Shown in pieces: positions 55,834 through 64,000 of a DNA stretch of 64,000 nucleotides (position 1 is the first letter of the stretch; every line of letters starts with the position of its first letter). The stretch covers positions 2,240,501 to 2,304,500 of the forward strand of contig NZ_CP022540.1 of assembly GCF_002237555.1 (NCBI RefSeq). Direction: 5' to 3'. Below the pieces are notes generated by a model. That model was given only the letters and a program-made list of their open reading frames with translations, did no database searches and was not told where the DNA came from. Source of the DNA: Antarctobacter heliothermus. GTDB lineage: Bacteria > Pseudomonadota > Alphaproteobacteria > Rhodobacterales > Rhodobacteraceae. Made by a program: the position numbers and the translations under genes.

Positions 55834-57374
55834 CCAAAGCCATTGACGCCGCCGATGCCTGGATCGCGGACCATGCCGGGGATCTCTCCGACTGGTGTGC
55901 GCAGATTTTCGACTATGCGGAACCCGCGTGGCGCGAATACCGATCAGCGGCGTGGTACGTCGAGCGACTTCGCGCTGAGGGGTTTGAGGTAGAAGAGGGC
56001 TCTGGCGGGATGCCAACGGCGTTTTGCGCCCGCTGGCAGCAGGGGGAGGGGCCGATGGTCGGCATGTATGCCGAATACGACGCCGTCCCGGCCAATTGTC
56101 AGGCACCTGTGCCTTTTGAGGCCCCGCGCGCCGGGCTGGGCTCGCTTGCCGCCGGCCACACCGATCCGCATTCGGCCTTGGGTATGGGCGCACTGGCTGG
56201 CGTTCTGGCCACCAAGGCCGCGATGCAGGCGCAGGGCATCCCCGGCGGATTGCAGATCACCGGAGAGCCCGCGGAAAAGATCCGAGGCTCAAAGCCGATC
56301 CACGCCGCCGCCGGGTATTATGACGGGCTGGCGGCGATGCTGTCATGGCACCCGTTCTACATGCTTCCGCTGTGCAACACCGTGCGCTGGGACACCCATT
56401 GCGGCGCGGCCTACAGCTTTGTCTATCGGTTTCGGTGTGAGGTGCCGCAGGACTGGATGCGGGGCGGGAACGGCGCGCCGCCGATCCCGCAAAGCCATTC
56501 GGACGTGCGTGCGCCCGGGGCCAATGATGCACTGATTACAATGTACCAGCTGGGGCGGTCCCTGCGGGAGTCGATGCTGCCGCATCGCGGCGGCTGGTCC
56601 GTGTCAGAGGCGATCCTGTCCACCGGGCAGGCTAGCGCCGACAATCTGCCCGCTCGGCAGGCCGATCTGCAATACATGATCCGCGTGCCCGATCTGGACA
56701 TGGCCGAACAGATCTCTGCGCAACTGGACCGGCTGGCAGAGAATGTGGCCCAGATGACCGGCTGTACGGTCGAAAAGATATGGGTCAGCAAATCCCGCCC
56801 TGGACTGCCCAATCATGCGCTGGCCAACCTTGCGTGGGAAGCTCTGCAGGAGGTCGGCGCGCCGGAGTATGGTTCTCGGGCGCTGGGTCTGGCCCGGCAG
56901 GTGCAGGCGGCCTGTGGGCAGGATCGTACGGACGATCCGCTGATCCCCGAATGCACCCGTCTGATCGCGCCGCAAGAGGCAGAGGCGATCCTGCGCCGCG
57001 ATCTGCCGCCAGCCCAGCTAAACAGCACCTCGGATGACTATACCGACATGTGTTGGCATGCGCCCACGGCGCGGATTTACATCGCGCGCCCGGCGCTGCG
57101 TGGGGGGCCATATCCACCTTGGGCGATGAACGCGCAGGGGGGAATCCCTGAACTGATTGACCCAACCGTTGTGACCGCCGGTCGCGTTCTGTCGCGTACT
57201 GCGTTGCGATTGCTCACCGATTCCGGCGCACGCGACACCGCAGCCAAGGAGTTCACCCGCCGCCGCGCCGCCAATCCGATCCCGCCCTTGGCCGATTATC
57301 CGCCCGCGGTAGATTTGCCTTGGCCCGAATATGTTACCACCGCACGCGGGCGGCATTGGCACATTCCGGGCTGA
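55830..57374 (+). CDS. M20 family amidohydrolase, AbgB-like
   Basis: 514-residue zinc-dependent hydrolase. Seen: MYAEYDAVPA (metal-binding Asp), GHTDPHSALGMGALAGV (His motif), ITGEPAEKIRGSKP (Glu motif) and STSDDYTDMCWHAPT. The layout matches p-aminobenzoyl-glutamate hydrolase subunit B-like proteins; the single copy with no AbgA partner here makes the true substrate uncertain. Starts with GTG 55830, overlapping the previous stop by four bases. Confidence 0.85.
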   Translation: MTKAIDAADAWIADHAGDLSDWCAQIFDYAEPAWREYRSAAWYVERLRAEGFEVEEGSGGMPTAFCARWQQGEGPMVGMYAEYDAVPANCQAPVPFEAPRAGLGSLAAGHTDPHSALGMGALAGVLATKAAMQAQGIPGGLQITGEPAEKIRGSKPIHAAAGYYDGLAAMLSWHPFYMLPLCNTVRWDTHCGAAYSFVYRFRCEVPQDWMRGGNGAPPIPQSHSDVRAPGANDALITMYQLGRSLRESMLPHRGGWSVSEAILSTGQASADNLPARQADLQYMIRVPDLDMAEQISAQLDRLAENVAQMTGCTVEKIWVSKSRPGLPNHALANLAWEALQEVGAPEYGSRALGLARQVQAACGQDRTDDPLIPECTRLIAPQEAEAILRRDLPPAQLNSTSDDYTDMCWHAPTARIYIARPALRGGPYPPWAMNAQGGIPELIDPTVVTAGRVLSRTALRLLTDSGARDTAAKEFTRRRAANPIPPLADYPPAVDLPWPEYVTTARGRHWHIPG

Positions 57375-57506
57375 ACGCGCCTTATCTAGCGGCGGCAAAT
57401 CACCACTACCCAAATTCTGGCGGCTCCCCTATACTGACTGTGGATAAGTGGGGGCCAACCCCATGACCAGAGGCAGGATCATCAAGAAAAACGAGGGGAT
57501 GGGCCT

Positions 57507-57974
57507 ATGCGCTGCCCGTTTTGCGGAAATATCGACACCCAGGTGAAGGACTCTCGCCCGGCCGAGGACCATGTATCGATCCGGAGGCGCCGGTTTTGTC
57601 CGGCGTGCGGCGGGCGGTTCACCACCTACGAACGCGTGCAGTTGCGCGACCTTGTCGTCATCAAGACGAGCGGTCGGCGCGAAGATTTTGACCGGGACAA
57701 GCTGGAACGCTCTATTCGCATGGCGTTGCAGAAACGCCCGCTGGACCCGGAACGCATTGACCAGATGATCTCTGGCATTGTGCGGCGACTGGAAAGTATG
57801 GGCGAGACGGACATTCCGTCCAAGATGATCGGTGAGATTGTCATGGAAACGCTGTCGCGGATCGACACTGTGGCCTATGTTCGCTTCGCCAGCGTCTATA
57901 AGAACTTTCAGGCGGCCGACGATTTCGACAAGTTTGTCAGCGAGTTGCGTCCCGAAGGTCAGGTCGAAAAGTGA
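57507..57974 (+). CDS. nrdR: Transcriptional repressor NrdR
   Basis: 155 residues. Zinc ribbon Cys3/6 and Cys31/34 ([17 protein letters not shown]), then an ATP-cone domain ([18 protein letters not shown]) that senses ATP/dATP and controls ribonucleotide reductase genes. Standard ATG 57507; the first four residues match the family exactly. Stop overlaps the next start by four bases, the usual nrdR-ribD arrangement. Confidence 0.97.
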   Translation: MRCPFCGNIDTQVKDSRPAEDHVSIRRRRFCPACGGRFTTYERVQLRDLVVIKTSGRREDFDRDKLERSIRMALQKRPLDPERIDQMISGIVRRLESMGETDIPSKMIGEIVMETLSRIDTVAYVRFASVYKNFQAADDFDKFVSELRPEGQVEK

Positions 57975-59074
57975 CATCGAACGACCGACGCCACATGGCC
58001 CACGCGCTTGGGTTGGGTCGGCGTGGCATGGGGCAATGTTGGCCGAACCCGGCGGTCGGCTGTGTCATCGTCCGCGATGGCCGTGTGGTCGGTCGCGGGT
58101 GGACGCAGCCGGGCGGGCGACCACATGCGGAAACCGTGGCGCTGGAGCAGGCTGGAGAGGCCGCGCGCGGAGCCACCGCCTATGTCACGCTGGAGCCTTG
58201 TGCGCATCACGGTAAGACGCCGCCTTGTTGCGAGGCGCTGGTGGCAGCGGGGATCGCCCGCGTCGTCGCGCCTATTGCCGACAGCGATCCCAGGGTCGAC
58301 GGCCAAGGCTTTGACTACCTTCGCAAAAATGGGGTTGATGTCACAACCGGTATCGGCGCTGAACAGGCGCTGTTGGATCATGCCGGGTTCTTTTTGCGCC
58401 TCTCTCAGGGGCGGCCTTGGGTCACGCTTAAACTTGCCATGACGCTGGACGGGCGGATCGCCACGGCCACCGGCGAAAGCCAGTGGATCACCGGACCCGC
58501 TGCGCGGCGCGCAGTGCATGGTCTGCGCGCCACGCATGATGCGGTTATGGTCGGGGCAGGGACAGCGCGGGCCGATGATCCGCAGCTGACGGTGCGCGGT
58601 TTTGGCGACCGCCAACAGCCTGTACGTATTGTCGTGTCGCGCCTGATCGACGTTCCTTTGATGAGTTATCTGGCGCAAAGCGCCAGAGATGTGCCGCTGT
58701 GGTTTTGTCACGGCCCCGAGGCGCGCAGCGAGTTGCGCTCTGCCTGGGACGGGATCGGTGCACGACTTCTGTCCTGCCAGATCTCTGGTGGGCGCATAGA
58801 TCCCCATGCGATGCTGCGCACCCTCGGCGCCGAGGGGCTTACTCGGGTGTTCTGTGAAGGCGGCGGGCAATTGGCCGGATCGTTGCTGATGCATGACCTC
58901 GTGGATGAACTGCACGTCTTTTCTGCTGGTATGGCACTGGGCGCGGAGGGCCATCCAGGGATCGGAGCGCTGGGCGTGGCGCGCCTTGACGAAGCCCCCC
59001 GGTTTCAGCTTGTGGATGTAATGTCCGAGGGTGCGGACATCCATCACGTTTGGCGTCGGCGGCTGGACGGCTAA
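57971..59074 (+). CDS. ribD: Bifunctional riboflavin biosynthesis protein RibD
   Basis: 367-residue deaminase/reductase for riboflavin. The N-terminal deaminase shows [23 protein letters not shown] and the zinc motif [13 protein letters not shown]; the C-terminal reductase starts [26 protein letters not shown] and has [14 protein letters not shown]. Overlaps nrdR by four bases. After its stop a CtrA-like site and no clear terminator. Confidence 0.97.
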   Translation: MTSNDRRHMAHALGLGRRGMGQCWPNPAVGCVIVRDGRVVGRGWTQPGGRPHAETVALEQAGEAARGATAYVTLEPCAHHGKTPPCCEALVAAGIARVVAPIADSDPRVDGQGFDYLRKNGVDVTTGIGAEQALLDHAGFFLRLSQGRPWVTLKLAMTLDGRIATATGESQWITGPAARRAVHGLRATHDAVMVGAGTARADDPQLTVRGFGDRQQPVRIVVSRLIDVPLMSYLAQSARDVPLWFCHGPEARSELRSAWDGIGARLLSCQISGGRIDPHAMLRTLGAEGLTRVFCEGGGQLAGSLLMHDLVDELHVFSAGMALGAEGHPGIGALGVARLDEAPRFQLVDVMSEGADIHHVWRRRLDG

Positions 59075-59083
59075 ACCAGCACG

Positions 59084-59099
59084 TTAACAAATGGTTAAC
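59084..59099. promoter_or_regulatory. CtrA-like box after ribD
   Basis: TTAACAAATGGTTAAC matches TTAA-N7-TTAAC, the full CtrA consensus form, with exact spacing. It lies 10 bases past the ribD stop between convergent genes (kpsC stop at 59199), an odd place for a promoter element. Confidence 0.5.
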
Positions 59100-59198
59100 A
59101 GAGCCATTTGCGTGGCTGACCATGCGTCTGCGTCTTGTGGATATATCTGGAAATAACTTTTAGATCAGGTTGATGGACCAATGAGCTGCCATGGGACG

Positions 59199-61235
59199 TT
59201 AACGGCGCCAAAGATGGGCCCGGCTGGCCAGCGCGCCTTGTAGTTTTGCCAGTCCTCGGTTGAGAGGGCCGGGCGACGGAATCCTGCCGGATTTCAAACG
59301 GCTGACGACCGTTTCGACCGAACAAGGTGAAGATGTCGTAGGGTCGAAATAGCGGGGATAGTCAATCAGAGTGGCGTGGGCCAATGCGTCCAGAGTTGGG
59401 CGCGGGCCATGCAACCTGCGGGCGGGCACCGGCGCCAGATCGCGCGTCAGACCCCACCCCGCGTAAAACGGCGCGCCCAGCGTCACCACACGACATCCGC
59501 GCATCAACGCCTCGAACCCGGTGAGTGAGGTCATGGTCCAGACCTCATCGACCTCTCGCAACAGCGCGCCGATATCGCAGTTTGACAGCACGGCATCGGC
59601 CCAACGATCGGGATCGTCGACCTTGCCGGACCGCAATCCGGCTTCGACGTCGGGATGGGGTTTCCAAAGGATCACGGAGTCGGGGTTTTCGGCCCGGACA
59701 CGGGCCAGAAGATCCGCGTTTCGACCCATAGTAGGGCTGCCTGTGAGGATCGACGCGTCATCCTCGACCTGTCCGGGGACAAGAATGCGATGCCCGGGCG
59801 GGAGAGTTGGCGGATCTCCGGAAAGATTGTATTTGGATAAGCCGCCGGCCACCAGTGCCCGAACAAGGCTGTGGATACGTTGGGTTTGGTCCGGTCTCAT
59901 CTTTGACGCTCGGCGCTGAATCCACGTCTCAAGCGCCGATGTGCGGGTCGGATCGTAGTAAATTCCCGCATCATCCAGCACCAAAGAGAGCGGCGGCACC
60001 AAATCAGCGCCCAAACCGCGTGATCTGAGGAATCCATCTTCTACCCGCACCGTTTCGCCCTGTGCCTTGCCCGCCCAACACATCTGTCGGCGAGCCTCGG
60101 CCCGCGCGATGTCCCCAGCTTTACCCACATCATCTTCAAAGCGCAGGCGCTTTTGCTGGCCAAAGAATTTCTGCAACGGGGCTCTTTTCCACAGCCGCAT
60201 CCCCGAGGCGACCCAACCGGCTCGATCCTCGCGCCATGCGCGTGCGCGGGCCTCCAGCGCGCCCAGAATATCCTCAATGTCGCACAGGGTGTCGCTGTGC
60301 GGATCGTACCAACGCGGATAGAGGATCATCGCACCCGCGCAAAGCTGCGCCCGGGTCAGGGGGCGGGTCCGGCGGGCGATGACGTCTTCGTCCTCTGTAA
60401 GCCCCCATCCGGCGTAGAAGGGCAGGCCAAACACCCGAGGACGGTGCCCGGCCATGATCGCCTCAAACCCCATCTGCGAGGAGACGGTGTACACCGCCGT
60501 CGCGCCCCCCAATAGCAACCAAGGTGAGGCTGGCCCGTCATAGAGCGACACGGTCTCGCCAGTGTCGGCATCGGTGAAGTGGCCATCGCGATAGCCTGCG
60601 CCTGTTTCCGGGTGTGTTTTCAGTACGATGCGCGCGCCGGGGTTCTCCTCACGCGCGACAAACAGCATCTCCAGAAACCGCGACCGATCCGCGCCACTGG
60701 CCCGCACAGAGGCATCGCCACGGGTCTGGTCTATGACCAGAACATAGCCGGGCTCGGGCACATCGACGTCCAGCCGGGTGGCGGAATACTTGCTCAGATG
60801 CGCCTCTTGCATCCGGGCTGCAACACCGCGCGCACGGTCCAGCAGCGCGGTATCGTCCAGCGGATGCGTGTTCAGAAGCGTCTCAAGGTCGGACGGCGCG
60901 CGCCCGTCGAAATGCACGCCCGTGTGGTCGATCAACAGCCCCAGAGGCGGCTCTCCGGCGCGCCCCGGGTGCAAAGAGCGCAGAAAGGCGTCCTCGACCC
61001 GCACCAGCCCCGCGCCGGTCTTTGCGGCCATAGCCTCCCCCCGGTGGGCATAGGGGGACTGGCCCCAGACACCGATCAGGTCGCCAGCGCCGGGACGTCC
61101 CAAAGACACGCGGTAGCCCGCCAGCGACAGAATTCGCCGCAGCCTGCGCTGCCACACAAACCCGCCGTTGTAGACAAAAAAACGCCGGGGGTCGTGGCCC
61201 CCGGCGTTACCTGTCTTTTCACCCGATCCCTGCAA
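59199..61235 (-). CDS. kpsC: Capsule polysaccharide beta-Kdo transferase KpsC-like protein
   Basis: 678-residue cytoplasmic protein with two homologous transferase halves, as in KpsC, which builds the poly-Kdo linker of capsules. Repeated motifs are RRFFVYNGGF, VEDAFLRSL/VEDGFLRSR, GVHFDGRAPSDLE/GIYYDPTRTSALE, LKTHPETG/WKPHPDVE, GFEAIMAG/GFEALMRG and FYAGWGLT in both halves. Start is uncertain: TTG 61235 has no ribosome-binding site, and a terminator-like hairpin (61174-61208) falls inside the first 20 codons; GTG 61157 is an alternative but drops the VYNGG motif. It follows the interrupted export gene by 6 bases. Confidence 0.9.
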   Translation of the reverse strand: MQGSGEKTGNAGGHDPRRFFVYNGGFVWQRRLRRILSLAGYRVSLGRPGAGDLIGVWGQSPYAHRGEAMAAKTGAGLVRVEDAFLRSLHPGRAGEPPLGLLIDHTGVHFDGRAPSDLETLLNTHPLDDTALLDRARGVAARMQEAHLSKYSATRLDVDVPEPGYVLVIDQTRGDASVRASGADRSRFLEMLFVAREENPGARIVLKTHPETGAGYRDGHFTDADTGETVSLYDGPASPWLLLGGATAVYTVSSQMGFEAIMAGHRPRVFGLPFYAGWGLTEDEDVIARRTRPLTRAQLCAGAMILYPRWYDPHSDTLCDIEDILGALEARARAWREDRAGWVASGMRLWKRAPLQKFFGQQKRLRFEDDVGKAGDIARAEARRQMCWAGKAQGETVRVEDGFLRSRGLGADLVPPLSLVLDDAGIYYDPTRTSALETWIQRRASKMRPDQTQRIHSLVRALVAGGLSKYNLSGDPPTLPPGHRILVPGQVEDDASILTGSPTMGRNADLLARVRAENPDSVILWKPHPDVEAGLRSGKVDDPDRWADAVLSNCDIGALLREVDEVWTMTSLTGFEALMRGCRVVTLGAPFYAGWGLTRDLAPVPARRLHGPRPTLDALAHATLIDYPRYFDPTTSSPCSVETVVSRLKSGRIPSPGPLNRGLAKLQGALASRAHLWRR
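61174..61208 (-). terminator. Hairpin with T7 run overlapping the kpsC start region
   Basis: Minus strand: AACGCCGGGGG, 6-base loop, CCCCCGGCGTT, then T-run (61176-61182). A perfect 11-bp stem 34 bases past the export-gene stop. It lies in the first kpsC codons from TTG 61235, where the T-run encodes FF of RRFFVY. Confidence 0.75.
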
Positions 61236-61241
61236 GGGAGG

Positions 61242-62029
61242 TCAGCCCCCGGTCAGCGTGTCGGCGGCAGAGGTGATTGTGGTCACCGCGCCCAAAGTGC
61301 CGGTAAACGAGGCGATGACCTTGTTCCACTGGGTAAAGGGTGCTTCGGTCACATACAGCGTGTCCTGATCGCGGATGACGAAATCGCGCGCCATAAACAT
61401 GCCGTTGGGCTCTGTCAGGTCCAGCACATAGACCATCCGCTGTGCGCCGATTAGATCGTCGCGGCCCAGCACCTGATTGGCGATCTCTGCCGGTTCATTG
61501 CGCAGCACAAACACGCCGGTCGGATCGGCAGAGGCGGACAGCAATCCGCCGACCTGCGCGATGGCCTCAACCGCCGAGATAACCTGTGTTTCAAACGGCA
61601 CGCGGGCCTGTGTGCCGGTCGCGCCCAAGGCGGTGAAAGAGCGGGTGTCTTCCTCGACCAGAACCCGGTCGCCGCCGCGCAGGGCGATGTCGAACTTGGG
61701 GTTCTCGTAGAGGTCCTGGAACCAGATCTTGCCCTTTTGGTCGCCGCGCAGGACTGTCACCTGCGCGATTTCCGGCTGGATCGTGATGCCACCTGCGCGC
61801 GCCAGCATGGCCGACAAGGTGCGGGTGGGGCGCTCGATCGCAAAGACGCCCTGACTGCCGACCGCGCCGACAAGGCTCACGGTGGATCCGTCACCCGCCA
61901 GACGCCGCACCTCGACCTGCGGGTCGGGTGTCTGGTCTTCGAGGCGTTCGGTGATGATCTGGCGAATGCGCTCTGGCGTGTTGCCCGCCGCGCGGATGCG
62001 GCCTGCGTAGGGGACAAAGACAAAGCCCG
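61242..62029 (-). pseudogene. Wza/KpsD-like polysaccharide export protein, 3' part (split by IS element)
   Basis: C-terminal piece of a capsule/exopolysaccharide outer-membrane export lipoprotein. In frame after the target duplication it reads VFVPYAGRIRAAG, then TPERIRQIITERL and DPQVEVRRLAGDG (end of the export domain). Two SLBB-type ligand domains follow (GVFAIERPTRTLSAMLARAGG; QVISAVEAIAQVGGLL). Joining 63406-63772 to 61242-62020 gives 1,146 bases, divisible by three, and a 381-residue product. On its own this piece lacks a start and signal. Directly upstream of kpsC, so polar loss is likely as well. Confidence 0.92.
62021..62029. repeat. Target site duplication, left copy
   Basis: CAAAGCCCG, directly before the left end of the IS element; identical copy at 63406-63414. 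Nine bases, as expected for IS256-family insertions. Confidence 0.92.
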
Positions 62030-63405
62030 GAGATATGCGCAGAAGTTGGTGACGCGTGATCAGGCGGCGTTTTGAAGTTGGCGGACGCCGTCGCGGAACT
62101 CAACCCCGCTGATGACCTCCGGGAGGCGATTCCGCCCGTCGAGTTTTCGCCATTTCGTCTGAGCAGACATCATCAGCCGGAAAGCCATGGCGAGCCCAGT
62201 CTTGCGGCTGAGGCAGCCCTTGGTGCGTTTCGTCCTGTGTCTGACGGTGGCGAACGTGCTCTCGATCGGATTTGACGTCCGGATGTGTTTCCAGTGTTCG
62301 GCCGGGTAGTCGTAGAAGGTCAGTAGTGCATCCCGATCCTTGACCAACTTGGCGACTGCCTTGTCCCATTTCACGCCGTAGGCATCGACGAAGAAGTCGA
62401 AGGCGGCCGACGCCGCGGCTCGGGTTTCGGCCTGCCAGATGTCGTGCAGGTGCGCCTTGGCCTTGGCTTGCACCGATTTCGGCAGCGCGTTGAGCACGTT
62501 CATGGTTTTGTGGAGCCAGCACCGCTGCTCCTGTGTCGAGGGGAAGACCTCGCGCAGTGCCGCCCAGAACCCCAGGGCGCCGTCGCCTATGGCGAGCTTG
62601 GGATCCTGCTTCAGTCCGCGGCGTTTGAGATCGAGCAGAACCTCGCGCCAACTCTGAGTGCTTTCGCGGAAGCCGTCGGTCATGGCCAGCAGCTCCTTGC
62701 GGCCGTATTCATCCGCACCCACGATCACCAAAACGCATTGTTTTTCCTCGGCCCTTCGCGGCTTGAAATAGACGCCGTCGGCCCAGATGTAGAGAAACCG
62801 CCGGGTGCCGAGGTCACGCTTTTCCCAGGCCTCGTACTCGGACCACCAGTCCGCTTTCAGCCGCGTGATCGTAGTGGCCGAGAGGCCCTTGGCGTGTGGC
62901 CCCAGCAGGGCGGCAAGCGCCTCACTGAAATCGCCGGTGGACACGCCCTTCAGGTAAAGCCAGGGCAGCAGCTCTTCGACCGACTTTGCCTTGCGCAGAT
63001 ACCGCGGCAGGATGCTGGGCGTGAACGCGATCTTGTCCGTGCCCGGCTTGCGGTCCCGCACACGCGGCACCGTCACGGCAACAGGCCCGACACCGGTCAA
63101 AATCTCACGCTCGGGCAGGTGCCCATGACGAACCAGTCTTGCGCGACCATCCTCAAGCTTGTGATCGGCAAAGGCGCCAAGCAGCGTGGACAGTTCCGCC
63201 TCAATCGCCTGCTCGATCAGCTTGCGCGCGCCGTCCCGGATGAGGTCGGTCAGCGGGTCCGGCGAAATCCCGGATGGATCAGATAGCTGGGTGATGGTAT
63301 TCTCTTGCATGTGGCATATCCCTTTCTCGGTTGAGAATTGACGGCGCTTCGACACCGCCATGATATGTCGCCCCTCAGGGCATCACCAACTTTCGCGCAT
63401 ATCTC
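62030..63405 (-). mobile_element. IS256-family insertion sequence (1,376 bp)
   Basis: Left end GAGATATGCGCAGAAGTTGG and right end (reversed) GAGATATGCGCGAAAGTTGG match over at least 20 of 22 positions, and the next bases continue similarly (TGACGC / TGATGC). One transposase gene fills it. Flanked by 9-bp direct repeats CAAAGCCCG. Size, repeat length and transposase family agree with IS256. It sits inside a polysaccharide export gene. Perfect target duplications mean the insertion is recent or at least unrearranged. Confidence 0.95.
62060..63310 (-). CDS. IS256-family transposase
   Basis: 416-residue DDE transposase (mutator family). Recognised from DPLTDLIRDGARKLIEQAIEAELSTLLG, GPVAVTVPRVRDRK, the first Asp region YIWADGVYFKPR, the second LAIGDGALGFWAALREVFP, the WLHKTMNVLNALPKSVQ segment and the late SNPIESTFATVRHRT with the final catalytic Glu. 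ATG 63310 follows AAAGGGA; an open frame to 63361 reaches the IR region. Apparently intact, so it may be active. Confidence 0.95.
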   Translation of the reverse strand: MQENTITQLSDPSGISPDPLTDLIRDGARKLIEQAIEAELSTLLGAFADHKLEDGRARLVRHGHLPEREILTGVGPVAVTVPRVRDRKPGTDKIAFTPSILPRYLRKAKSVEELLPWLYLKGVSTGDFSEALAALLGPHAKGLSATTITRLKADWWSEYEAWEKRDLGTRRFLYIWADGVYFKPRRAEEKQCVLVIVGADEYGRKELLAMTDGFRESTQSWREVLLDLKRRGLKQDPKLAIGDGALGFWAALREVFPSTQEQRCWLHKTMNVLNALPKSVQAKAKAHLHDIWQAETRAAASAAFDFFVDAYGVKWDKAVAKLVKDRDALLTFYDYPAEHWKHIRTSNPIESTFATVRHRTKRTKGCLSRKTGLAMAFRLMMSAQTKWRKLDGRNRLPEVISGVEFRDGVRQLQNAA

Positions 63406-63414
63406 CAAAGCCCG
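63406..63414. repeat. Target site duplication, right copy
   Basis: CAAAGCCCG, immediately after the right end of the IS element; pairs with 62021-62029. Confidence 0.92.
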
Positions 63415-63772
63415 CGCCATCCACCTGAACCTCTTCGAGGATCGTGGCATTGGCGGTTTCTGCGGCCAGCAGCCCGTCGTCGACGTTTTCCCAGATCGTC
63501 AGGCCCAGCGTATCGCCGGGGCGGATCGTGTCCGATCCGAGCAGGCTGGCGTTTTTAAAGGTATCGGAAAAGCCAAGTGAGGGCACCACGGCGGTAGCGC
63601 GCGTCACCCGGTCATTGACGGAGACGATGAAGGCATCGCCTTCGCGTTGTACGGAACCGGCAAAGATTTCACGTTTGTTGGGACCAACGCGGGGCAGGCC
63701 GCAGGACGCAACAAGCGATACCGCGACCAGGAACGCGATTCCACGCGCCCACCGGGAAATGGGTTGTTTCAC
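63406..63772 (-). pseudogene. Wza/KpsD-like polysaccharide export protein, 5' part (split by IS element)
   Basis: N-terminal piece: GTG 63772 start after GGAGA, lipoprotein signal ending LVASC (lipobox Cys), then the export domain opening IRPGDTLGLTIWENVDDGLL. Translation runs about seven codons into the IS (GDMRESW) and stops at 63383, leaving a 129-residue fragment with the lipobox but without the SLBB domains, so it should not build an export pore. Confidence 0.92.
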
Positions 63773-63866
63773 TGCTCGGTCTCCTCGACCTTGTTATTCT
63801 GCCTCAGGTTTTTTGTTTAACCTACGGGACTCCGGCATTAATTGCCAGTCCGGCGTTCCGCGTGGC

Positions 63867-64000
63867 CTAGTGCACCACGCGCAACTGTTGCCGTGGGGCC
63901 GCGGTGCCATGGCTGAGCGCATCATAGGGATCATCCGGCGACAGCATCATGTCGACCACCTGCCGCAGCAGTTGCCGCCGCCCTCGGGCAGAGTAAAAAC
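63867..64000 (-). CDS. C-terminal 43 residues of the next gene (cut by window edge)
   Basis: Minus-strand frame open from the window edge to TAG 63867-63869: FYSARGRRQLLRQVVDMML, then SPDDPYDALSHG and a basic end. Too little to assign. Its place just upstream of the export gene, in the same direction, suggests another capsule-locus gene. Confidence 0.55.
   Translation of the reverse strand, partial: FYSARGRRQLLRQVVDMMLSPDDPYDALSHGTAAPRQQLRVVH

Noticed and set aside
62021..62038. 8-bp target duplication with IR starting GGAGATAT
   Set aside because: Shifting the border by one base breaks the match; only the 9-bp CAAAGCCCG reading gives identical flanks.

Overview
The window looks like chromosome of a marine Roseobacter-group alphaproteobacterium (Rhodobacteraceae). 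The reasons are a high-GC genome, a complete cbb3 oxidase locus under FNR-type boxes, an FnrL/HemN pair, NrdR-RibD, the DnaG-RpoD pair, heterotetrameric sarcosine oxidase, TadE/TadG pilus-associated genes and a KpsC-type capsule locus. No rRNA, tRNA, prophage or CRISPR array was seen.

Layout. 1-0.3 kb: 5' end of mreB (minus), then a gene-poor stretch. 1.1-8.5 kb: a secreted protein, a dimethylglycine/sarcosine-dehydrogenase-like flavoprotein, ytoQ plus a coupled unknown gene, a glutathione transferase, mscL, and ald with a divergent Lrp-type regulator. 8.7-18.0 kb (minus): the cbb3 oxidase genes, split into ccoNOQP and ccoGHIS by a LysR gene and two tiny ORFs; each half has its own FNR box. 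18.2-22.2 kb: universal stress protein, phzF-like gene, fnrL and hemN, all tied to FNR boxes. 22.2-28.1 kb (minus): a complete yejABEF-type peptide ABC importer. 28.3-33.3 kb: membrane-anchored cytochrome c552, prephenate dehydratase, ogt, a reductive-dehalogenase-like Fe-S protein, a beta-hydroxyacid dehydrogenase and a small membrane protein.

33.3-43.2 kb: two mirror-image TadG/TadE/TadE clusters pointing away from a central glutamate dehydrogenase. The right one carries two tandem 635-residue von Willebrand-A TadG paralogues. 43.3-48.4 kb: soxBDAG, sarcosine oxidase. 48.4-59.1 kb: housekeeping block (dnaG, rpoD, a HlyU-like gene, DUF1294, dienelactone hydrolase, yjbQ, DUF1353, M20 amidohydrolase, nrdR, ribD). 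59.2-64 kb (minus): a capsule locus with kpsC and a Wza/KpsD-like export gene cut in two by a 1,376-bp IS256-family element. The element has matching terminal inverted repeats and a 9-bp target duplication, and its precise removal would restore a 381-residue lipoprotein.

How it fits together: the organism appears aerobic/microaerobic with O2-responsive control (FnrL, cbb3, hemN, usp), uses methylated glycine compounds (DMGDH-like enzyme, sarcosine oxidase) and amino acids or peptides (yej, ald, gdh), and has surface systems (Tad, capsule), of which the capsule export gene is now broken. The most unusual items are the IS-interrupted export gene, the mirrored Tad clusters with calcium-loop-bearing VWA twins, the RdhA-like protein, the split cbb3 operon, and a terminator-like hairpin lying inside the kpsC start region.
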